From Ctena decussata (lineage: Eukaryota; Mollusca; Bivalvia; Lucinida; Lucinidae), in assembly GCA_963989385.1 (NCBI GenBank), contig OZ022502.1:2572501-2636500 (forward strand): a DNA stretch of 64,000 nucleotides. Reading direction: 5' to 3'. Under the pieces are notes generated by a model. That model had not been told where the DNA came from. It saw only the letters and a program-made list of their open reading frames with translations, and made no database searches. The stretch's first letter is position 1. Each line of letters starts with the position of its first letter. This document shows positions 43,946 through 54,513 of this stretch, in pieces. A program made the translations under genes and the position numbers.

Positions 43946-44986
43946 CTGACACAAAAATGAAACATCCGTTAATAAAAGTCTGTATCTTTTGAACCAGAAA
44001 AGTTGTAGCCATACAAAATAAAACAAAATATGTCCTGAGCATCTGTCCCACATAAAGTTGAACCCGTTATCATTTTTCTCCATATCTCCAGATCTATCGA
44101 ACTTTATGTCAAAACACCATTTTTATTCCTCAGCAGCAATTTATTCACCAAATCATGAAATGTTTTGCGTTAAACGAGCGTCAGAAACGTCGAAAAACGA
44201 AAAATCAACTTTTAAAAGCAAAAACTGTTTATTAAATGAACGAGAAAGCTGCCCAAAGTCTTCGATTTAAGAAATTATCTCCCTTTTAATTAAATTAATA
44301 GCGATTTTAGAACTTCAATATCTCCATAACCGTTCTTCATTTTGACACCGTTTTTGTTTTATTTGACTATACCTGTGTACGATAATGGCAACATGCATCA
44401 GAAAATAAAAATTCAACCTGAAACCTGAAATCCCGGTTCACTAAAGCCCCCGGTTTTATTACCCCACCCCTTACAGAAAAGTAATCAGGTTATTTTGTAA
44501 CTAACTTTTTGCGATGCTGAATGATGCTGATTTCAATGCTATTGATTGCTAGAAATGAATTTTGAAGTAGTCCTATGCCACTGATTTCCAAACTGATGGA
44601 CCAACAAGGTAATGTCTGCGAGTATCTACGCACGGTCGTGATGGACGATTTGTGACGTCACTTTAAGTGACAGATGTATGCCATTGGTTGCGACAGTCAG
44701 GAATGCATCCAGCACTCATAAAATCTCAGCAGCGTGTCTGCTCAGTGATGCTGGGATGTGCTGCAATGGTTAAAACACGAGATACTGATTTTGTGACTTT
44801 CGAAATTTGGGCACTGGCGCTTGCGGCATTGTCATTGGCGTCGACGTTCATTGAATGGATTTCCGTTCAGCGCACACGACTGCTGAATAATTGACGTTAT
44901 TGAAACAATACATTTAAATTAAACGTCTGTGTTCATTTGAAATTCTCAGACACAATTGAAAAGCGGACGTTTTTTGTTTGTGTCAG
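43946..44986. mobile_element. 1,041 bp non-autonomous DNA transposon, TA target site
   Basis: Ends 'ctgacacaaaaatgaaacatccg' and 'cggacgttttttgtttgtgtcag' are imperfect inverted repeats (~20 of 23 bp) flanked by TA. Neighbouring satellite units show the uninterrupted target ('ttgtatatctcacccc'), so the insertion is directly visible. TA duplication fits Tc1/mariner-like transposases. Internal open frames (longest 75 codons) show no transposase motif, so it depends on another element. Confidence 0.82.
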
Positions 44987-45300
44987 TATATATCTCAACC
45001 CAAATCTGTATATGTAATTTCATCATCCTAGGTCAAGTACTTCTTGAGATATTGTGGTAACAAGATTTCATTTTAATTTTGATAAAGGGGAGGTAATTCC
45101 AAAAATACAAGTTCGACGGAGGAAAAAAAATACGGGTCCACTCATTTTTTATGACCTATCCAAATATGAAATTTCAAAACTCTAGGCCTAGTTGTTCTTA
45201 GGGAAAATAGCTGTATCAGCCGCGGCACTGACTAATTGATGAACTGACGAACTGACAAACTGACGAACGGACGAACGGACAAGGCGAAGTTGGGGGCATA

Positions 45301-46165
45301 AAAGGAGACGTTACACCGTCTAACGTCTCAACACGTCACAAAATTACGTCAGTAAGCCAAGTGACGTCAGCAATTAGAATCACGCGCTCCGAGACAGTCA
45401 ATTGTTGCAGAATAAAACACGGAAACTTTCCATTGCTTCTATAGACGCACTGTGTTAGAATCATATTCTAAACCATTGTTTTTTATATTATTTGGACCCT
45501 TTTTGATACTTATCAGTCTTTGAATCGACTGTCCAATTAAGATTTAAAAAATCACAATATGCTTTTCTCTGGTTTCGTAACCAGATATTGTCAGGGTCAC
45601 TGAGGAGGCTTTATTAGCCGAAACTACGTAGTCTGGCCCATTTTCCTTCTTCTGAATATATTCTCTGCTCTTGAAGGACCTCTTTAAGATTTTAATGCAC
45701 ATTTTTGGTAGATCTACCCACTTAAAAAAATTAAAATAAAAAGAAAAGAAAAGTAAAACATATCATGACGTTACACACCACTGGTTGAGAAAATATCGAA
45801 TGTTTGTTATGGTTTCAATAGTTTGAAATTGAAGAGTTTTAAATGTGTTTGGATGTGCTCTGAATTATACATTAGGCATAACTATGTCTCTCTCCAAAGA
45901 TGTTTTGAAAAAGTTTGCTGAAAAAATAAGCTTTTGGTAAGATTTGGTGTAAATGCTTAAACAAGCCCGCATAGAATTTTCGTAGAGACCCACAGCGTCT
46001 GTATATATAGTATATAGTACTAGATTGTTTATACAATCACAAAAGAGTCTTATCAGACTGTGTAAATGTGCAGGCAGACCAGAGTCTTCCTTGTTCGTAC
46101 ACGCCGTATGATGCCTTTTTTCAAGTTACGCTGCATTAAATTAACTCTCCTATTTATATTTTAGG
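45301..46165. other. intergenic with repeat fragments
   Basis: Contains 'gacgttacaccgtctaacgtctc' (compare 63.59-63.66 kb), and at 45,430-45,700 a further copy of the 8.64/41.86 kb repeat. No gene. Confidence 0.5.
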
Positions 46166-46369
46166 TTGATGCAGGTTAGTTCCGTCTTCCGCGCTTGATT
46201 TTCGATTACACATCTTTTAACTTCCTCATTGTGAGATCGTTAAATTTATTGTTTAAGGCGCAGATCAACATGTACACCCGGGAAGTGGTAAGCTGCTTTG
46301 GTGCATGCCACACCACCAGTCTTCTTGCTAATCTGAGATGGTATAAGCAAACACCGAAAGTCTTAAGGT

Positions 46370-46960
46370 GGACGTGTACTCTTCCATGCTGTTCTGCCAT
46401 TTTAATAAAAAGAAGCAGCATTTTACAAAGGGGAGCGACTTTTGTGACTTCTCGTTTGCTTCTTTGGAAAACAAGTCTCTTCCAATCGGAGATCAAACGC
46501 TCTAGGTAAGAATGTGCTTCTGAAGGAGCAAATTTTTTCCTTTGAGAGGTTGACTTAAATAGAACGGAGGCAAAATGGAAACTGCAGAGTTACTTCCCCT
46601 GAAAGTGTACCCATAAACCTTACATAAACTGTATCCACAATGGACTGTTATTGTAAAAAAAAATAAACAAGACAGTCTGATCAGGGTATTTACATTATGC
46701 CATTGGATATAATAATTTATATGTGAAAATTTTACGACTTTTGTGGGGTACTTAAGGTGTAAAGAGTACCTTCCACCATTTTCTTCCATTCCCCGGAGGG
46801 AATTTAATTTGGTGACTTCCTGTTTACTTCTGTGGCGGATATAGTTGTTCCGAAATGGGACATACTGTTAACAGAAAAAAATTGCTACTGAGGAGCAAAT
46901 TCGTTCCCTTCAGATTTGACACGCATTGAAATGGGAAGCAAAATGAAACATTTTGAAACA
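46370..46960. repeat. two diverged copies of an unnamed repeat, ~420 bp apart
   Basis: 'aaggtggacgtgtactcttccatg...ttttgtgacttctcgtttgcttctttgg...cttctgaaggagcaaatttttt.cctttgag' at ~46,370-46,545 recurs as 'aaggtgtaaagagtaccttccacc...ggtgacttcctgtttacttctgtgg...ctactgaggagcaaattcgttcccttcag' at ~46,752-46,915. A fragment also appears at ~54,345-54,500. Noncoding. Confidence 0.55.
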
Positions 46961-47250
46961 ATATGAAACACAGTTTAACAATACTTAAACAAAATTTTAG
47001 GACATGGCAGTTGAGGGTCAATACAAATAAAACTAAGGTAATGGTTTTTCGGAAAGGTGGGAGACTACCAAATAATTTACATCTTTTACGACGGAAGTAA
47101 TTGGAAGTAATAAAAAAGTTTGTATACTTAGAAATAACTTTTTCAACTTGCGGTTCTTTTCTTGGAGCACAAAATGATCTCGCAGGAAAAGATTAAAGGC
47201 AATTTTTGAAATGAACAAACACTCATACAAATTTGCCGCTATATAAAGGT
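46961..47250 (+). pseudogene. LINE reverse-transcriptase C-terminal remnant
   Basis: One + frame reads LRVNTNKTKVMVFRKGGRLP, then FVYLEITFSTCGSF and LGAQNDLAG. This matches the well-known post-catalytic stretch of non-LTR reverse transcriptases ('...N..KTK...F..GG.L' followed by 'F.YLG..F...GSF'). Stops interrupt it. A different LINE from the one at 57 kb, judging from the sequence. Confidence 0.75.
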
Positions 47251-47784
47251 TTCGCCACTAGAGGCTAAACAATACAATTCTGAAAATTAATAAATATGGG
47301 AGACAAATGTGGCTAAAATCATACCAGGCCCTTTTACGGTTCGTTTCTCAATTTTCAGTCAAAATTTTGACAATGTGTGTGTATTCAATGTTGATTTATA
47401 TATGTTTAAGAAAGTTAACCAGAGGGCACACAGCCTTGAATCGACATTTGTTCAAGGTTCAGTTTTGGTTCTACGTTGTGTGCCCGCCTAATTGTTATTT
47501 ATGATAATGCCATGTTTGTCACATGTTTCCGTTTAATCGTATTTTCGCAGTCTGTATTTGAGTGACGTCATGTAAGAAGGGGTCTGAACTCGTTTGTGTA
47601 TGACAAATATCCGAATTGGCTTGTAAGAATCGTCATGTATTTTCTTATTATAAAGTAGGCGCTACCTATATGGCAACCAACCAACATTTTGACTTCAACA
47701 CTGAACACTTTGCAGTTAACATACTCAACATGGTTAAATAGCATCTGAAAGGGCCATTCGGCGTCAAACAACTTGTTTGTTGGA

Positions 47785-48620
47785 TGCTGTTAGCATTTTT
47801 ATGTTCCCCGAAGGTGAGGATATACTCGCCGGTTTGTCCGTCCGTCCGTCCCGTCTGTCCGTTCGTCCGTCAGTCCGTCCGTTTGTCCGTCTGTCTGTCT
47901 GTCCGTCCATTCGTCCGTCCGTCACACTTTGTCCAGTGCATATTTCTGAAAGTGTTAAAGGGAACTCAATGAACTTCACTCAATGATAGAGGGCAATAGG
48001 AACGTGCAGAGAGCTAGGGCCGTAACTCTATCGCAAGTATTTACGAAGTTAGCCCCTTTCCTAGTTTTTTTACAGTATTTTGCTTGTCCGGAGCATATCT
48101 CTGAAAGTGATAAAGGGATTTCATTGAAACTTCATACATTGATAGAAGGCAGTATGGGAAAGTACAGTGTGCAAGAACCATAACCCTATCATAAATAATT
48201 ACAAAGTTATCACCCTTCCTAGATTATACAGTAATTTGCTTGTTCGGAGCATATCTCTCAAATATGAAAGGGAACTCAATGAAACTTCCCACACTGATAG
48301 TGGGCAATTAGGGAAATTGCAGAGTGCAAGAACCATAACTCTATCGCAAATAATTACGAAGTTAGCTCCCTTCCTAGTTTTTACAGTATTTTGCTTGTCC
48401 GGAGCAAATCTGTGAAAGTTTAAGTGAAACTTCATACATTGATAGGGGGCAATTTTAAGAAAGTGCAGAACGCAAGAACTATAGCCCTATCACAAGTAAC
48501 TACGGAGTTAGCTCCCTTCCTAGTTTTTCCAGTAGTTTTGGCTTGTCTGGAGCATATCTCTGTAAGTACTGAAGTGAACTACATGGAACTTTATTACATT
48601 GATAGAGTGCCGCTTAGTCA
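47785..48620 (+). repeat. TCCG-tract element with five ~155 bp tandem units
   Basis: A (TCCG)n tract (47,837-47,925) is followed by units headed 'ttgtccggagcatatctctgaaagtga' near 47,930, 48,084, 48,238, 48,394 and 48,542 (spacing 148-156 bp). Each continues 'aaacttcatacattgatag.gggcaa' and 'aaccataactctatcgcaaataattacgaagttagc'. The architecture and 155 bp period match the pearl-element description in bivalves (inferred). Confidence 0.8.
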
Positions 48621-49079
48621 ATTTGCATTTTCTCATTTATTTACTTCCATTTTTTTGTTTTTACTTTTAATTGCATTCAGTTTACACAGAAAGTCACTTT
48701 ACACCAAAATACCCATTTCACTGTTGCACACCTTCGGGAGCATCCATCGGTTCCAACGATTCTCTGGTTTGATATTGTATGGCTTGTTTCTGTCAAAAGG
48801 TAGGTATTTGACCAGACTGTTCAAGATCAGCTGACATTTCCTGATTCGCAAACACCGTCGAAATTCCTTTGCATGAGGTCGCTAAAAACTAGTGATCTAT
48901 AATTCGTCGAAAGATTAATTCAGCTACCTGTCCTTTGATGCACATGCATTTAGCATATGAGCATCTTTGGTACCTTGTACTTATGGGCTAACTATAGGCC
49001 ACCATGCTTAAAATTATGAATAAACTTGTAAACTTGTACGTTAATCATGTTCCTAATGTAGTCAACCCTGATTTTGTAG

Positions 49080-49118
49080 ATGCAGCAGAACTTTGTGAAG
49101 TAGACAACCAAACCATAG
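49080..49118 (+). pseudogene. pseudogene D, short Cys exon
   Basis: 39 nt, phase 1-1, after 'gattttgtag' and before 'gtaatg'. Reads DAAELCEVDNQTI plus a split Gly. Cys at the same codon as in genes A and C. Confidence 0.6.
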
Positions 49119-49889
49119 GTAATGTAAACATGTTTAATAAGAGTCAAATCATAATATATGCCCTGGATTGGACCAGCCTCTGCACTTGCATAGACAAGTC
49201 CGGACATATATACTTTGCCTAAACAATGAACAACTGCCGTAGACGTACAGGTACTACCAGCTAAAAATGTTCTTTATCATGCTTCTGCTGCCAAGTTCCA
49301 CCTGATAACAAGGATATTTTAACATTATGTGATGTCATGTCACTTTGCGCTTGTGTAACTCATATCTTGCAGTGCCTTTAGAAGCGATCTCTGAAGACAA
49401 TTGGTTATATACTGACGTTGGCCGTGATAACTACTTTCGATTGATTAAATGGTGTCCCTTTTACGTCATTACGCATTCGCGACGTCAGCAAGTTCGAACA
49501 AACTGCGTTTGTTGTTCACAAGCTTGACATTTTTAGCCTTAGAATTATATAATGATGCATGATAAATGGTAAAAATTGTTATTAGTGTCTTTTGCTATGA
49601 GGTTCATCAGGGAGGCATAGCCATTCCTAAACTGTTTCTGGTCTAGCCTGATAAACTTGATATCAAAAGACACTCACATGGTATTCTCTATATAGTGGTA
49701 CCACGTCCTGATTATTTTTCTTTATATTTTTCAAAATGCAGACTATGCACGTCATGACCAGGCATTGCATATGGTTTGTTATGACATTAAAACATAGAAA
49801 TGTCTTGTTTTACATATAATTTGTTCTTATTATCAGGGTTAATGCTTTTTGTAAGACCGGTCTGTGGGCAGTGGCTGTTATTGTTGGGT

Positions 49890-50132
49890 TGAACAACTAA
49901 GTATCTGATGAGCCAAGGCAGAAAAAAGGGCTAGGGTTGGTCGACCACAAACCGGTTAAGTTTCGCCCCCCCCCCCCCCCCCCCCACACACACACATACA
50001 CACATCATTACTGGCCGTCCCAAGGCGCCAGTTTTTTTTTGTTTTGTTTTTTCTTGTATATTTTGTGTTGTTAGTTGCTATGTATGTTATTTTTATTATG
50101 TTTGTTATTTTCAGGCTAGCCCGTTGACCAAC
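49890..50132 (+). repeat. family X copy, left part
   Basis: 'ccacaaaccggttaag...cccccc', 'actggccgtcccaaggcgcc' and 'caggctagcccgttgacca' match 6,945-7,110. The copy is split by the 50,135-50,723 element and resumes at 50,726 ('ggctgctcacatggctgccgctggtgttgtctttggtggtg'). Confidence 0.75.
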
Positions 50133-50134
50133 TA

Positions 50135-50723
50135 TACTCGAAAAAAAATATTAAGGGATCAAACTCTTACCCTGCAATTTCTGGAATATTTCAAACATTT
50201 GGTAAAATAAATCATTTCTACCTTCCATTTCATGCAGTTTGCAAGTTTTATACTCGTGAAGTTTGTGTCTAAAGCGTTTGTCTTGACCAAGTCCAGACTT
50301 CAATTTTTACACTACCCTCAAAATCAAAATGGTCAGAAGTCCATAAGGAACAAATTCATCAACATTTTCGATTTCGCCAATTCATGAATTTTGTGCGAAA
50401 TTGCTCGATAGTCATCAAATTGAATTATTTCTAAAGTCCAGAAGCTGTAACAATTTTAAAACTCATGGCAATTTTAGAAGTTATGCCCGAACAAACTGAC
50501 ACACTATCAATTCTCTATGGGAATTCAAACAACTTTCATTTTAGGTGTAGTTTGATTTAAAGCCTGGACTTGGTCAAGACAAAGGCTATAGATTCAAACA
50601 GCATGTGTATAAAACCTGCAAAATGAACAAAATGGAAGGTAGAAATGATTTATTTTACCAAATGTTTGAAATATTCCTGAAATCGCAGGGTGAAAGTTTG
50701 ACCCTTTAATAATTTTTCGAGTA
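50135..50723. mobile_element. 589 bp long-inverted-repeat element with TA target site
   Basis: The left ~165 bp ('tactcgaaaaaaaatattaa...cttgaccaagtccagactt') and right ~165 bp ('gcctggacttggtcaagac...aataatttttcgagta') are inverted copies. TA flanks both ends and the interrupted family X copy lets the pre-insertion site be inferred. No coding capacity. A non-autonomous DNA transposon or foldback element. Confidence 0.8.
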
Positions 50724-50725
50724 TA

Positions 50726-50875
50726 CCTTGGAAATGGCTGCTCACATGGCTGCCGCTGGTGTTGTCTTTGGTGGTGACTCATTTTGCGTTGTCCCTTTTC
50801 CACATGGTGTCTTTGGTTGGATCTGAGGTTGATTTGATTCAGTTCCTGAGAATTTTCCTCCTTACTTTTCTATTT
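50726..50875 (+). repeat. family X copy, right part
   Basis: Continuation of 49,890-50,132. Ends 'ggttggatctgaggttgatttgattcagttcctgagaatttt', like 7,205-7,245. Confidence 0.75.
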
Positions 50876-51240
50876 TGGCTACTCAACTGATCCATGTCAA
50901 AGCTTGATATGTGTTAGGCTACGGCTTGTACTTGGAAAGACATCAAATGAGTTAAGAAACAATACATTTTTATGCAAAAGAATTCAAACTGCATTTAACG
51001 ATGCAGAATATTGCAAATTAAACAACAGTTAACTGTTGCATTGAAGTGGTTCTTTATGCAACATCCATCACGGAAATACATTAAAGGCAGACATACTACA
51101 TGCACGTTTTTATTACTTCTCTGATGCTCTTTAGTAACAACTCCCTCTGGGAACTATTACTTCTGGAAGACACTGATTTTGTTATTAGAAGAAATTAGCA
51201 GATACATTAACATTTCATAAAAGTAACACATGTTAGAAAA

Positions 51241-51325
51241 GTTTCCCATAGCCTAATAGCGGTAGGTACAGCGGGGGTTAGAGACCAATAGTATCTGCCG
51301 TCTTAAGCTCTCCTTGGAAGAATAG
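51241..51325 (-). repeat. type-1 SINE 3' fragment
   Basis: 'agtttcccatagcctaatagcggtaggtacagcgggggttagaga' is the inverted 3' end of type-1 SINEs. 5'-truncated. Confidence 0.65.
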
Positions 51326-51721
51326 ACGTTTAACCTGCGTAGGAGGCAGCAACACCATGTAAACTCATCAGAAACAGACTCGAAAATGCTGTACAAATAA
51401 ATTTTCTTTTCTGCCTTTACATTAAGTCATGTTAAACATGTATTATATTTATGTCAAGGCGATCTTTTCACAGCGAGTAAATTAAGCAACTGGTTTTCTA
51501 TGATGCCATAAACATTTACATTTTTTTATTACTTGATTTCAATTCATAATGTTTACAGTTGGGGCGAATATGATGATTGACTGGTTTTTTCGGAAAGAAC
51601 TTAAATTCACCTTCTCTGTTTTAGCGGTCTATTCACATTCAATTTTGTTTGACATCATTTCTAGTGAAATAACTTTTGTGTATAAGTTATAATCATATCT
51701 GTTTACAATTTATATCTACAG

Positions 51722-51816
51722 ATAATCTCGAGAACCTATCATACTCTTTAACTTGCAATGACAACAGTCAAACGATGCCTTCATCCACTAGCACCCCACT
51801 GCCCAGGCCTATCTGA
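51722..51816 (+). pseudogene. pseudogene D, stalk exon remnant
   Basis: Follows an 'atctacag' acceptor and opens in phase 1 as DNLENLSYSLTCNDN, matching the TVTC/TVLC Cys of the A, B and C stalks, then MPSSTSTPLPRP and TGA. Shorter than the ~90-residue stalks of A-C. Confidence 0.6.
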
Positions 51817-52035
51817 CACTCCTTATTAAACGATTGAATTAACTTGTCATGCCCATGCTTTGATGCAATAATCATTATACGGTAGTAGAAAAGGGAAAAC
51901 TGGTAGGGTGGCACCGTGATCATTTTGAACTGGAGCTACTTAGTTTAAGGAAGAATTTAAGTGCTTGCATTAAAATCAAGACTTAAAAATTACGGTTTCC
52001 ATCCTTATTTTACATGTAGTTGTCCCAATTTTCAG

Positions 52036-52103
52036 AAATGCAGCTGGAGGTTATGGAGCCTGTTGATTGTAGTTTGTGTTTCTACTGTCATTTATTGTTG
52101 CAG
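52036..52103 (+). pseudogene. pseudogene D, membrane-helix remnant
   Basis: After a good 'attttcag' acceptor the zero-phase frame reads CSWRLWSLLIVVCVSTVIYC. The other family members require phase 1 here and the length (68 nt) breaks the frame. The following bases are GGGAAA instead of a GT donor. Confidence 0.6.
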
Positions 52104-52153
52104 GGAAAATATAAAAACTAAGCAACATTGTATCGGTAGTAGTATTTCAATTC

Positions 52154-52438
52154 CAATTCTGGAGAGGCTCCGTAGTCGAGTGGTTAGAGTGGTTCGGTTA
52201 TTGTGCAGAAAGTCACCGGAAGGTCGTGAGTTCGCGGCTCACCGTCGCCATCCGACGACTGGAAAACTCTCTCTGTCAACCCAGCAGTAAATGGGTAACT
52301 TTTTCGAATTAGGGAAGGATAAGACAGCGAAAGGAGAGAGATGGGCTCCGCCTTTCATCAGCTGTGCCCAAGATACAGTGGTTCTCTAACCCCCACTGCC
52401 CCTACGGCTATTAGGCTATGGGAAACCTTTACCCTTTT
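52154..52438 (+). mobile_element. type-1 SINE with 11 bp target duplication, inside pseudogene D
   Basis: Nearly identical over its length to the 42,803 copy ('cgtagtcgagtggttagagtgg', 'cgccatccgacgactgg', 'ccgcctttcatcagctgtgcccaagatacagtgg'). Flanked by TATTTCAATTC at 52,143-52,153 and 52,439-52,449. A poly-C run follows at 52,466-52,486. Confidence 0.87.
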
Positions 52439-52974
52439 TATTTCAATTCTCGTAACTACTTAGCCCCCCCCCCCCCCCCCCCCCCCAACCTCAGCGGAAC
52501 GTATTCATAGCCGCAGTAACGGGGCGCTGTTCGTTCGTCCATTGGTCGAGACATTATGTCAACTTGACGTGGTTCATTCTATACTGTGCATTTATTTCTG
52601 ACCTTATGCATATAAAACGTATTCTCCTTTTAAAGCATTTTCGGTGCGAAATAGCCTTTATGAGCTGATGTGCCGTAAAATCATTCACTCAATTCTGTAT
52701 GACAGCATAATCAACTAACTGTACACAAACATGTGTTTGCTCTAATTCACTGTTGGCTCAAATTGCCAATGTAACGTTAGTTTCAAGTTCTTTGTTCTTA
52801 TAGACAACACTTTACAACTACATGAATGAGCCTATCGGTTACTAATAATAAATGCAATAAAAAAACATCTGCTAAGTTTATACGTACATTTGATTGAATC
52901 AAATTGTTATGTAATGTCAGAAGCATAAATTTTACCTCACTTGCATTGATGTGGTTAATTTTCAATCCTTTTAG

Positions 52975-53769
52975 GTACAGAAAAAGGAATGACAATAACG
53001 AGTTTTCACTGAAGCACCATGCCTTTGCGCCTGTTGATCTTGAAGTTACTTACAACGCGGCATACAATATGGAAATTCCCAATTAAACACGCCGCGATCA
53101 AATACATCTACATTTCAGATGAAGACATGGAGCCCATAAGGCCACTGTCGTATGAAAATGTCTTGGAAGATGTCATTTGTAAAAATGTTGAGTCTGGTAT
53201 AGGCCAACTAGCAAGGAACGTACTAAGGACTGAAATAATCGAAGTTCCACATATATATGTGGATGGAAGGATATACGATCCTTATCCGTTTGAAGAGAAT
53301 ACAGGACATGCGGCCAGTCTGGGCTTGGATGGATGGATGAATGACTTGCGATTTTACGTCCTTTTCAACAGTATTTCAGTTATATTAGGACGATAGGACG
53401 ATGATAATGAAATGATGTGTGCAATGGAAGCCCGTTTACCGTAGGTAAGATTCTCGCCTTAAGTGGGATTCAAACCCGGTCCACTACATCACTAGGCCAA
53501 CGCTTAACCCACTGAGCTACAGGGGCTCCTCTGGGCTTGGGTCTACAACAGGAAATGATATGTCTGACAATATGTTTGAGCCTAAGAAGCGTGCAGATTG
53601 AAGGGTGAATATAAAAATTATCATATCTGATCATAATCGGGATTCTGATGTTAAGTATGCATTTTTGAATACTAACAGACCAGGTAAGGAAATGAACAAA
53701 CCAAAAAAGTTCCCGGATTAGGAGTCCGATGATACTTACGCAACCTTGAATCGATTAACTACCAAATAA
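52975..53769 (+). pseudogene. pseudogene D, cytoplasmic tail exon, disrupted
   Basis: Acceptor 'ccttttag'. Aligns with gene B exon 6 in blocks: KHHAFAPV (B: KHEYVNPA; the YVN tyrosine is Phe here), AAYNMEIPN (B: VVYNMEFPD), then after TAA in another frame LSYENV, KNVES and FEENTGH (B: ITYKNL, KNVNF, FEENTRA), then beyond the SINE FLNTNRPGKEMNK and DSDDTYATL (B: IVNKGKPCDKN and DSGDTYALV). Confidence 0.72.
53329..53529 (-). mobile_element. type-2 SINE with 11 bp target duplication in the tail exon of pseudogene D
   Basis: On the minus strand the head 'ggagcccctgtagctcagtgggttaagcg...gaccgggtttgaatccc' has tRNA A- and B-box-like sequence and the element ends in (TCCA)n. TCTGGGCTTGG occurs on both sides (53,318-53,328 and 53,530-53,540). 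Removing the insert and one duplicate leaves the tail frame continuous, so the SINE itself is a disabling event. Confidence 0.88.
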
Positions 53770-54077
53770 ATAAACAACAACGTATCATTTAGCGACTGAA
53801 TTAACCATTTGCATGGTGAAAATGGATATAATTAGCTGGACCTGTAACAGTGCAGACTAACCTGACTTGGTCACGTTTTATGTTTTTTGATCTCCCAGAG
53901 TTTTAAAGCAATGAAAATGCAATGGCGCTTTCTTTTTTCCCTATACCAGTGGTAACTAAATAAACAAAACACAGGAGCTGAAAGTTGCACTAATCAAATT
54001 GAAACTTCCTGACAGAAATGAATCATATTACAGCGAATAAACTGCATAATTATAATACTATAATGCTAGTTTTAAAT

Positions 54078-54313
54078 GAGCTGCGACACGGCAAAACAAC
54101 AAAGTGGTATGTGCACACAGCTAAGTCCCAGATCACCTGGGCATCCGCCTAGTCTGATCAGAGACTATGCTTTGCGCTTAAAGGGTAGTTAATGGTCTAA
54201 GCTACCACCATGCCCACAGCAAAGAGTCTGATAAGACTGGGTTAATGCCCGGGTTGATCTGAGTTTTTGATGGGCGCACTTGCCACTTTGCTGGTTTTGT
54301 CGTGCCGCAGCTC
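54078..54313. repeat. palindromic MITE copy 3
   Basis: 'gagctgcgacacggcaaaacaacaaagtgg' and 'ccactttgctggttttgtcgtgccgcagctc' as inverted ends. Interior as in the 36,538 and 38,123 copies. Confidence 0.8.
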
Positions 54314-54513
54314 AAATTCAATTGCACTTAATACCATATTAGCGTTAAGGTGTATAGGTACGCTTTCCACTAACATTACAAAAGGGAAACTACTTTTAAA
54401 ACTTCCTGTATGCCGTACTAGACGAATCAGCATTTTTTTTAAATTGAGTCGTCTATTTAAGGAAAACAATTCTCGCAGGAGAGCATATTCGTTCTGTTAT
54501 GAAAGTAAAAAGT

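Larger units (their letters stand above)
42470..45300. repeat. satellite-like array of four ~440 bp units
   Basis: Landmark 'gggtcc(g/a)ctcatttttcatgacctatcc...tttcaaaaccctaggccca...cagtagctgcataagtaataacta' begins near 42,494, 43,206, 43,648 and 45,135. After subtracting a SINE (42,803-43,078) from unit 1 and a transposon (43,946-44,986) from unit 3, spacing is ~438-446 bp. Unit 4 ends in a GAACTGAC/GAACGGAC tract at ~45,240-45,285, tying the array to tetranucleotide-tract elements elsewhere in the window. Confidence 0.8.
49080..53769 (+). pseudogene. pseudogene D: broken receptor paralogue
   Basis: Pieces in the family order: Cys exon 49,080-49,118 (39 nt, phase 1-1, GT...AG intact); possible start of an ectodomain exon from 49,373 (VPLEAI..., weak); stalk from 51,722 ('acag' acceptor, SLTCNDN and Ser/Thr/Pro) stopping at TGA ~51,814; a membrane-helix segment 52,036-52,103 that is one nucleotide out of phase and has 'GG' where the donor GT should be; a tail from 52,975 with KRND, NAAYNMEIPN and then TAA at 53,084. 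Tail text continues in another frame (LSYENV, HIYVDG, FEEN) until a SINE at 53,329-53,529, then reaches an in-frame stop, and finally DSDDTYATLN and TAA at 53,767. Closest to gene B in the tail. Could still be transcribed, but cannot encode a full receptor. Confidence 0.72.

Noticed and set aside
44667..44894. 75-codon frame in the TA-flanked transposon as a transposase
   Set aside because: Far too short, with no DDE/D residues or helix-turn-helix visible.
46195..46509. 104-codon + frame and its 96-codon antisense partner
   Set aside because: Both strands open over a duplicated noncoding repeat; no start context or domain.
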